From: Ophiura sarsii
Lineage: Eukaryota; Echinodermata; Ophiuroidea; Amphilepidida; Ophiuridae
Length of the DNA stretch: 64,000 bases
Direction: 5' to 3'
NCBI GenBank assembly: GCA_035610835.1
Contig: CM069457.1
Span: 18,756,149 to 18,820,148, forward strand
Below, piece by piece: positions 55,871-64,000 of this stretch (positions are counted from its first letter, which is position 1; every line of letters starts with the position of its first letter). Both the position numbers and the translations under genes were made by a program. The notes under the pieces are model-generated. The model had not been told where the DNA came from and did not search any database. It saw only the letters and a program-made list of their open reading frames with translations.

Positions 55871-57240
55871 GTGCCCTGTGTTTGATTCTTAGGACCCTAA
55901 AGAAATTCAACAAGTGGAAAAGAACAGGCATTTCCTCCTGTGCATTTTGACACCTCATTTGACACAATAGCATCAATATTGCACCAGAAATCATACAGTA
56001 ATACTTTAGTCATTCCTAAAGTCAACTCGAATTCTGGATGCACACTTTTCTTTTCAGATCTGGCCATCTATGGAATAGTTTATCACCATCTATCCGTACT
56101 GATTTAGAAAATATATCACTCGGCCAATTCAAATCTTATATTTTAACTCTGTCATAATTGAGTATGTATCAAGGGCCTGCTTGGAAAGCAGTGCATGCAA
56201 GTCACTGAAGCATATTACCCTCAATAAAGAAAGCATAAATAAATTGACTGAAACCACCTGGCTCAAAATCAATATTCTTGACTTTTGATTCATTTTGCTT
56301 GCTCATATTACATGTATTTATGCAAATTAATAAATAAATAAACAAATTAATATATAAATAAATAAACACATACCGAACAAACACACAAACAACCTCCACC
56401 CTCAAACAAATAGCCCAACAAACAAATACACAAAAATAACAGACCCTGCCCTTCTATAGGGGGATCTGTGGACAATCAAACAATTTTTTCTTGGCCTTGA
56501 TTTCATACTAAATACCACTTATAGGATCTGCAGTATTTTAACTTACCTTGAAATGAGAATTTAGCGTAATGATGAGTCCATTGGATAAAGGCAACAAAAC
56601 ATGGCAGCCCAAAATGTAACCAATGTAATACTGTTGTCCTAAAAGAACTGCTTTTTATTTATAGAAAAATACATATATTGTGACTTTACACAGTCGGAAG
56701 TTCGTTGTGAAAATAACAACTTTGTTTGCCCGCAAGTCATCCAAGTATTAACTGCTAAAAACAGGGCTGTTGTCAACTGAAATTTCTCCCACGCTGCAGC
56801 GCAAGTGGCGTCTAGGCTACACCCCACCACAAAAAGTAGTCCAATTTTTGTTTTGCCCATTGAAGATGCATTGATAGCCAAACTTTTTGAAGGCTGGCAC
56901 CTGTTTTTTGCCACTGTGCAAGGGTAAAAAGTAGCACAATTGGGCTGCTAGGCTGTGGGGTTGGCAACACTGGTTGTTCCATTGTTAAGTTACTCTAACT
57001 TTGTTGCGGTTTACAGAAATACATCGGGATTTTTCCACTCATCATCATTTGCTATGAGGCAAAATTAAAAAATTAAAATTGTTTATTCGCCATCCACCCC
57101 CATTTTCAAAATATGAAATGTGTTTACTGTGAAAGTGAATAATCTTTTTAAACTCTATGTCAAAATTTTAACGTTGTGATAAAATTGACAAATATTGATT
57201 TGCTGGAAATGTTATGTGTGACAAGATTATTTTGAGATAG
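55871..57240. other. Nothing recognised
   Basis: There are AAATAAATAAAC-type simple repeats near 56320-56390. No exon or element boundary could be supported. Confidence 0.4.
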
Positions 57241-57248
57241 TTTGTGAT

Positions 57249-57471
57249 ATACTGTAAAAGTGGTAATTTTGCGTGATTACATTTTCGCGCTTTGCACATT
57301 TTGAAAATTTGTGCTTGTTTTTGTTATGATGATTTTGAGCGACCTTGCACACTAACATAGACCTACATGCAAAATGAATATATTCGCGCATTTTTATTTT
57401 TGTGATTGCTGTTTTAGTGCAAAAAGCGGGAAAATAAATGTAGCGCGTTATCATTGTCCCCTTGTACAGTA
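57249..57471. mobile_element. Probable small MITE with TACTGTAAAAGTGG start
   Basis: ATACTGTAAAAGTGGTAATT with TTTTCGCG words on the left, and a weak inverse (TTGTACAGTA) on the right. TCGCGC / GCGCG words occur in both halves. Confidence 0.35.
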
Positions 57472-58119
57472 GTTTGCGATATATAAATTGAAAATATAAA
57501 AGTATCCTATCGTCTCCTGATATTCTCAAAAGTATTACTTCAGTTTTCAAATCATTTAACAATCCTAACAACAAAACCCGCCAAACACCAACAGAAATGT
57601 ACAGAAATTCATTGTGGGATTTCCCCATTCAGTGATTTCCATTGATTAATGTATGCAATTATTAAAACCACTCAGCTGTATAATAAAGAGAGGTTATACA
57701 GCTGTCTCTAAAAATACAATGCGGTTAATATTAGGCAACTGGTAGTGATTTCTTACGATTTTGAACTTTCTCTTTCCATATTTTTTTCCCCTTTTAAGGG
57801 AGCTGTCATTTTTTCAGTAGGGAGTGGGAGGGGTTCCCAAATACTGGGGGATCATAGTTTTTTGTACCCAGAAAATAGGGGGTCATGAAATTAATACCAT
57901 TGTATATAATAGAGGGTCAAAGCAAAATTGTAGTTAAAATACTGAAAAGCCATGAAAACCAAACAGGGGGGAGAGGAAATCGTGACCAAAGAAAGGCTCA
58001 TCGCGCATGCACAAACGACAGGATAAAAAGACCTGTAAAGACCGGTGACAAATTGAACATTTGCTCAATCGCATATCGAAAAAGTTTGATTATTGATAAC
58101 TCCACAATGTAAATGGCAA

Positions 58120-58290
58120 GTACAAATTGAGCTCAATTTCAAATATTTTGATACCATGATCCACTCACTCAACAAGTATATAGTGCACATATTGAAATAA
58201 AAAAGTATATAGTCTATTTCACCTCCACGAGACAGTGATATCACCATATTGTTTACTGGTAGCAGCACATTGACGCAGCCATACGCCTAC
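58120..58290. repeat. Interspersed repeat shared with 36455-36580
   Basis: Contains AATTGAGCTCAATTTCAAAT and, further on, GAGACAGTGATATCAC and GTTTACTGGTAGCAG, as in the copy at 36.5 kb. Confidence 0.6.
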
Positions 58291-58513
58291 TTAAGGCACT
58301 GGCGCATACACACACACATATAGAAAGGCGTAAGAGACATACGCGAGCATATCAGTTTGGCGCCTGTACATTTTATCACTGTTCAGACAGAGGAAGTGAA
58401 ATGGACTACTAAGTATATTTAAAGAGGTCAAAAAAAGTAAGCCCCCTCCCACCCTAAAATTCGATCTCGTTTGTTTGCATGACTCCACACACAAAATGTA
58501 TGTTTTGAAAAAT

Positions 58514-58897
58514 TGAAACGTTTATGAAAAGGGGAAACACTTGGCTACCCATCAAAAGGTGGTTTTTTTCAATAGCGTGTTCATTTCTTCCAAATAATCA
58601 CATTTTTCAAAAATGATGTTTTTAGACAAAGTGGCACTTTTTAAAATCGTATGCAAGAAAGTAACAAAAATGTCTTTTTCCCTATTCGTAAATGTTTCAA
58701 TCAAATCTTCCAAAACGCCTAATTGTGGGTGGATTTAGGCACACAAACTCCTATCAAATCTTGAAAAGTGCCACTTTTTTAAAAACATCATTTTTGTGAA
58801 ATGTGACTTTTTTTTGGAAAAGTAATAATGATATTAAAATGGAGAAATTTTCTCTATGGGTAGCCAAGTGTTTTGCTTTTCACAAGTGTTTCAATCT
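58514..58897. mobile_element. Foldback element, about 385 bp
   Basis: GAAACGTTTATGAAAAG...AACACTTGGCTACCCAT is mirrored by ATGGGTAGCCAAGTGTTTTG...CACAAGTGTTTC. Inner pairs such as AAAATGATGTTTTTAGACAA and AAAAAACATCATTTTTGTGA continue the hairpin. Confidence 0.8.
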
Positions 58898-59054
58898 CTG
58901 AAAAAGTTGTTCAACCACTGGACTAGCAAGGGGTGAACTTGACAGGACATGATTTTAATCCCTCTTAGCTGTTAATTTGTACACATACTTTATAAACATT
59001 TTGTAAACTTTTGCAACTGTCATTTGCACTCGCCTGCTGCGTGGAAAGTGTTAT

Positions 59055-59200
59055 TCAAATTGGATAAGTGGGATTTGAGAGTTGACTATGGCTTTTACAG
59101 TAAACCTTTAAATTTGCTAGAATATATTTAATATCCAATCCAAAACAATTAATGAAATCTGTAAACCTAGATTGAAGCATTAAAATGTAATAATAGGTTT
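59055..59200. repeat. Diverged single unit of the 61.0-kb satellite
   Basis: TTAAATTTGCTAGAATATAT, AATCCAAAACAATTAATGAA and CCTAGATTGAAGCATTAA match the 72-bp unit at 61030-61556. This suggests the foldback and MITE between them were inserted into one array region. Confidence 0.6.
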
Positions 59201-59498
59201 TGGTACTAATTTATTTATCTATTTATCTATTTGAACATATACACTTCACAACAGTGGTACCTGTCTGCCTCACGGTGCTTTCGTAATTTCATCAGAATAG
59301 CAATGATCTGCTTTGTCCTGATGAAACATCTTCAGAGTTGCCAGTTTATTTTGTAGGCGATGAAAATCAGAAAGCCAGGAGACCAGACACTCATCTGTGA
59401 GGCGACTTTTTTGCCGAGTCATGTTTATGAACCACGAGTAAAACCAACTGGCAACTCTGAAGAGGATGTTTCTTCCCACCACTTCCAATGTATGAGGA

Positions 59499-59860
59499 TT
59501 AAAGGTAGTTGTTCCGATTGCTGGCCCGATTTACAACTTGATGTTTTCTGTTTTATATGGAAGGTCATCCTTGAATTTGTCACATTCCAAAGTTTGAGTT
59601 GTATAACTGCAATAGTTCTTATTTTAGAATCACAAGGTCACAATTATGTTGCCCATTGAGTAGTATACAAACTGGCTGGTGGTTAACCACTTTTGGCAGT
59701 AATTCACCACATTTTTGCCTATAACTTCTAAATGGAACATTTCTGGCCCCTAAGATTTTACAGACATACAGAAAAATATGAGGATTCTTCTGATATCAAA
59801 ATATATTGATGTGAAAAAAAAATCATAGCCCCAAAAAGTGATCGGGTCATATACCTTTAA
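59499..59860. mobile_element. Family-A MITE, near-complete copy
   Basis: TTAAAGGTAGTTGTTCCGAT ... ATCGGGTCATATACCTTTAA. It shares internal sequence with 7901-8264 and 23008-23253. The flanking TA is not preserved. Confidence 0.8.
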
Positions 59861-59934
59861 ATATAAATATGTAGTATGCAGTTATTGGTTTCGATAAGCA
59901 TATTGTTTACTACTATAAGTTGTACAGCGTGTAT

Positions 59935-61024
59935 CAAAAAGAACGCAACACTTTTTGTCGGGAGTTGTACGGTCGCAGTAAAAGACAAATCACTCTAAAA
60001 CTTATATATTCTGTTAGGTCTACTTATTGGCTATCACATAGTCAAATTACAACGATATCGATAATTTATTCGCTGAGATATTAAAGGTATAAGTAGAGAA
60101 GTGCAAAACACGTTTTACATCGTTCGTTCTAAAAACTTGGATTTTCCTGTCAATTAGTGTTATGGGTTAACAGTTTAATAACTATGTAAACTTAATGTCT
60201 GGAATGGTTTATCTTAATTTCATTTGTTAAAGTAAGGTGGTACATAAAAGAATTGAATCATGTAATTTGGTAATCATTTGATCATTTGAATACGTCAATC
60301 ACCCTTTTTAAGTTCTGAACCACCGATTGCTATGATCGCCACATAATGTCTATGGTACATTCTTTCATAAATTTAAGTTCATAATCGATGCATCTTAAAA
60401 CAAGGACAGCATTCTGAGGGTCAAGCAGCACCATAATGTCCCATTCACAACAGAATAACAATGACTGATCTGATTCATACCAGACAATTCCTAGCTACCT
60501 TCACTGGACTATTCCATTTGTTTATCTTTTGAATAATGTGCCATACTGTTTTATTTATGACATTAACGAGATAAAAAGGGAGAGGATTTGCAAACAGACT
60601 TTGTAATCTGGATTGTCAAGTAGTGTCATTAACTGTCAACTAATTTATTGCCAGATTTATATAATTAATATTGATATGATACTGTAAATAGCCAGACATT
60701 TGATACCTTTAACATGACATTTTCTTCTCAGAATGATGAGTAGTTTGATTCCAATTATTTAGGTACAATGAGTTATTAAAGTGTCTTGCTAATATTCACC
60801 TGACAAGAAAATCAGGCATAGGATAAACGATGTAAAACGTGTTTTGCACTTGTCTTCGTGTATTGTTGACATCTCAGCGAATCAATAATCGATATCGCTG
60901 TAATTTGACTATGTGATAGCCAATAAGTTCACCTAACAGAATATATAAATATCAGAGTGATTTGTGATTTGCCGTAATCGGAGAGCTCGCGACAAAAAGT
61001 GTTGCGTTTTTTTGATACACCCTG
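59935..61024. mobile_element. 1.09-kb mariner-like foldback element
   Basis: CAGCGTGTATCAAAAAGAAC ... TTTTTTTGATACACCCTG, flanked by TA on both sides. The arms pair for about 180 bases (ATTGGCTATCACATAGTCAA / TTGACTATGTGATAGCCAAT; AAAACACGTTTTACATCGTT / the reverse). No transposase frame is seen in the 700-base core. Confidence 0.85.
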
Positions 61025-61029
61025 TATAA

Positions 61030-61556
61030 GTGGGATTTGACAGCCTCTGTCTAATCTGTAAAGTTACTAGAATATCTTATCCAATCCAAACCAATTCATG
61101 AAGTCTGACAACCTAGATTGATAATCTTTAAAGTTACTAGAATATCTTATCCAATCCAAACCAATTCATGAAGTCTGACAACCTAGATTGATAATCTTTA
61201 AAGTTACTAGAATATCTTATCCAATCCAAACCAATTCATGAAGTCTGACAACCTAGATTGATCATCTTTAAAGTTACTAGAATATCTTATCCAATCCAAA
61301 CCAATTCATGAAGTCTGACAACCTAGATTGATAATATAATCTTTAAAGTTACTAGAATATCTTATCCAATCCAAACCAATTCATGAAGTCTGACAACCTA
61401 GATTGATCATCTTTAAAGTTACTAGAATATCTTATCCAATCCAAACCAATTCATGAAGTCTGACAACCTAGATTGATAATATAATCTTTAAAGTTACTAG
61501 AATATCTTATCCAATCCAAACCAATTTATGAAGTCTGACAACCTAGATTGAAGTAT
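61030..61556. repeat. 72-78-bp satellite, seven to eight units
   Basis: The unit contains CTTTAAAGTTACTAGAATAT then CTTATCCAATCCAAACCAAT then TCATGAAGTCTGACAACCTA. Units are nearly identical. Two carry a six-base ATAATA extension. Confidence 0.95.
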
Positions 61557-62360
61557 TAATTACCATGTTATAATAGGTAGGGTCCTGCGTATTTATGTGT
61601 ATTTCATGTGTATAAACAATTTACCACCAGAAACACATAAATACACATACATACACACACCCACCCACCCCCACCCCCTACACATAATTGCTAATCCTCT
61701 TCCCTAAGCCTTTTATAATGAAGTGGCTATTTGATGTGCTCTTTAATGTATAGGCAAACCCAATGTTCTCTTATGTTTATGTGCTGTAAACACGTTTTAC
61801 ACATAAAATACACTTAAATACATATAAATACTAGTAAGAAATCGGACCAAATTTATAAATTTTCCATAGGGTCTGACAATCTGAATAACTTCTGGTATCT
61901 GAGTCAGCATTGCTCTAAAGTATTTAAAAATCAATTGTAAAATGATTGTCATGAATAGGATGAAAACATATATTAGTTTGGAACTACCGACACCGACAGC
62001 TGCTAAACTATACATTGTAAGAATTCGTAAAATATTGATTGGATGGTAATGTAAAACGTTTAAAGCAACATGATGGAATGTATACTATCGGTAGCAAAAC
62101 GTGGCAGTATATTTGACCATTCAAAGCGTGGCATGTGAGTTGATTGTGATTGTATATATTACCACGAGGGTGTTGAACAGTAGGCATACATTGAAAAAAT
62201 TATTCCCAATATCTGTAATAAATGTGTTCAAAACAAAGTATTCAAACCCTGAGAATGAGTAAACCAATACAGTTTGTAATGATTTGACTTTGATGACCTG
62301 CTTAACACCGCATTTTGTTGTGACCAACAGTTCCCTTATGAACCGTGCTAATATAATGTA
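61557..62360. other. Nothing recognised except a simple (CACCC) run
   Basis: CACACACCCACCCACCCCCA at about 61653. No exon seen. Confidence 0.4.
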
Positions 62361-62369
62361 CTAGGCGGT

Positions 62370-63265
62370 CACCCAGGTTTGGCGGTTCTCGGGTTTGGTG
62401 GTTTGTAGAATGCATGCATAAAGCCCGATCGGACAAACTTTGAAAATTCGACCCCTAGACGACCTTTGACCCGGAAGACCCGACAAACGCTAACCCGTTT
62501 TATTTTTGCCACGCTCGCCTCGCATCGAGCATTGTGATCACCGAGTTTAAGCACGATCCGACCAACTTCAAAAAGTTGACCCCTAGATGACCTTTGACCT
62601 CGTATGCTCTAGCGAATGCAAACTTGCTCTTGCGGGGACCGAGCTGCACCCACCCACCGAGTTTAAGCCCGATCGGACAAACTTTCGAACCCTAGATGAC
62701 CTTTGACCCCGGACGACCCAAGAAAAGCAAAGGCGTTTTATTTTTTCCACGCTCGATTCGCATTCGGGCTTCCCGTCCCTGAGTTCAAGCCCGATCGGAC
62801 AAACTTTGAAAATTCGACCCTTAGACGACCTTTGACCCCGGACGACCCAAGAAAAGCAAAGCCGTTTTATTTTTTCCACGCTCGACTCGCACTCGGGCTT
62901 CCCGTCACCGAGTTTAAGCCCGATCGGACAAACTTTGAAAATTCGACCCGTAGACGACCTTTGACCCCGGAAGACCCGACAAACGCTGACCCGTTTTATT
63001 TTTGCCACGCTCGCCTCGCATCGAGCATTGCGATCACCGAGTTTAAGCACGATCCGACCAACTTCAAAAAGTTGACCCCTAGATGACCTTTGACCTCGTA
63101 CGCTCTAGCGAAAGCAAACTTGCTCTTGCAGGGACCGAGCTGCACCCACCCACCGAGTCTGAACGACGCCCGACCCCGGGAAGGCTACGAAAAAGCGCGC
63201 ACAGACAGACAAACAGACAAATAAACACACAGACAGACAGAGAGTAGCGTATTATTATATAGATT
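62370..63265. repeat. About 130-bp satellite (six or so units) with DR1-like motifs and an ACAG tail
   Basis: Units share CGAGTTTAAGCCCGATCGGA, CAAACTTTGAAAATTCGACC, TAGACGACCTTTGACC and GTTTTATTTTTTCCACGCTC. The GACCTTTGACC word occurs at 62461, 62589, 62698, 62827, 62956 and 63085. Two copies are the perfect DR1 TGACCTTTGACCT. The array ends in an ACAGACAG run and AGTAGCGTATTATTATATAG, a form common for dispersed repeats. The long frames on both strands here are by-products. Confidence 0.85.
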
Positions 63266-64000
63266 GCGCAAATCCTATCATGAAAAATGCCTGTATGTGG
63301 TAATTGCCAAACGTATTGAGGGTCATATTGTGAACGGAACTAGTAGAAGAAAGACCTAAAAGAAACATTGGAATGAATAGTATACATAAATCAATGTCCA
63401 TCCATATTTGAACACAGTCCACTAGGTCATCAGCTTTGGTCCTAGAATTCTTAAGAGCCTTGCGTTCAAATGCAATTTTGTGAAGAGAGTATATTCCAAT
63501 TGCACTGTGCACAAATATGGCAAAGGAGGCATCACCGCTTGGTGGAAGCAAAACACTGCACCTTTTAAGTGAAAGGTAACAGATAACATAAAAAGCAAAG
63601 CGAAATGAAGAATATGCCAATGTCAATAATTCCCCTTTTCCAAAGCATGACATCTTTTCCGATGGTTACTCCTAGGCCAACGAGTAATATAGTTGGTATT
63701 GTGTTGCCGTTGAAGAGATTTTCATTCATTAAAACTGATGTATGATTTCTTACAAATGTTGAACATAGTAGATCACCTATGTAGAGGGGAACATATGCTA
63801 CACAGCAGAAGTAAATGTATTTAAAGAAAGGCCATAAAATTAAGCTATAGACTCCAAACAGTTTGTTCAATAAACCAAGCAGTGATGGTCCCCACAAAAT
63901 CAGAATTATGTCAGCGAGCAATCCGAACATGTACAGGTATTCATGAATTACTCTGATCGCAAAAGATGTGTTATCTGTTTCGGACATCTTGGAGAGTTGT
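63255..64000 (-). pseudogene. Second HEPN-type membrane protein gene, partial, frameshifted
   Basis: Minus strand, entering from beyond the window edge. It is collinear with the membrane half of the 51880-53220 protein: LSKMSETDNTS, ADIILILWGPSLLGLLNKLF, FKYIYFCCVAYVPLYIGDLL, NGNTIPTILL and KDVMLWKRGI. Near 63640 the frame shifts, with about a dozen codons lost, and continues LTLAYSSFRFAFYVICYLSL, LLPPSGDASFAIF. After AIGI, where the first gene runs into a MITE end, this copy goes on for about 75 residues with another hydrophobic stretch (LCILFIPMFLLGLSS), then ends at the border of the 62370-63265 repeat. A sequencing error at the shift cannot be excluded. Confidence 0.7.

Noticed and set aside
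62583..63086. Long frames on both strands (155 and 127 codons)
   Set aside because: They are a satellite with a unit near a multiple of three. Both strands are open, and the peptide is only the repeat.
28399..64000. Remaining MED17 exons
   Set aside because: I looked for the continuation after CKEAFAQ (a Leu/Ala-Arg-Glu-Ala-Val block and later motifs) and found nothing I could support. They may be short, diverged or beyond the window.

Overview
This is a stretch of animal nuclear DNA: AT-rich, full of transposon debris, with short exons, GT-AG introns and very few long reading frames. The MED17 sequence, a DZIP3-type HEPN protein and the mix of elements (hAT, piggyBac-like, mariner-like foldbacks, RTE- and L2-type LINEs, a GIY-YIG Penelope-type fragment, a tRNA-like SINE) suggest a marine invertebrate, probably a deuterostome such as an echinoderm or hemichordate. 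That assignment is inference.

Layout. At 3989-4191 (minus) lie the first two coding exons of a TADA2B (Ada2b, SAGA subunit) gene that runs off the left edge or beyond what I could find. Head to head with it, 347 bases away, starts MED17 (Mediator head subunit) on the plus strand. Six MED17 exons (4539-4627, 13015-13203, 14287-14440, 18205-18400, 23313-23468, 28271-28398) join in frame to give the first 304 residues. The C-terminal exons were not found in the remaining 36 kb. The MED17 introns hold MITEs, an LTR-retrotransposon remnant, a Penelope-type endonuclease fragment and a SINE-like tandem array. Most unusually, they also hold tandem arrays built from pieces of MED17's own exons: three extra copies of the exon-4 3' end with its splice donor, one extra exon-4 5' end with its acceptor, and ten extra copies of the exon-6 acceptor plus its first 24 codons. 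Both main arrays have a period of about 166-167 bp.

From 28.8 to 51 kb the window is almost entirely mobile DNA: a TTAA-flanked MITE, a complete but non-coding LTR element with apparently identical LTRs (30154-34985), foldbacks, a 46-bp CCAAT-bearing satellite, a broken RTE-like LINE fused to an L2-type 3' end, a second decayed LINE tail, and nested hAT elements. One hAT insertion lies beside a paralogous empty site in a fresh 415-bp tandem duplication.

At 51880-53233 (minus) is an intact 446-codon gene for a protein with a DZIP3-type HEPN domain (RNYMSH) followed by about six membrane segments. Its last 21 codons follow the point where a MITE end begins, so it has been shortened relative to a partial, frameshifted paralogue at 63255-64000. 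Between the two lie hAT elements, a 1.1-kb mariner-like foldback, a 72-bp satellite and a roughly 130-bp satellite whose units carry nuclear-receptor DR1-like motifs.

The two transcription genes (Mediator and SAGA subunits) share one short intergenic region and are probably co-expressed. The HEPN-membrane genes are a separate, recently duplicated and transposon-altered pair.
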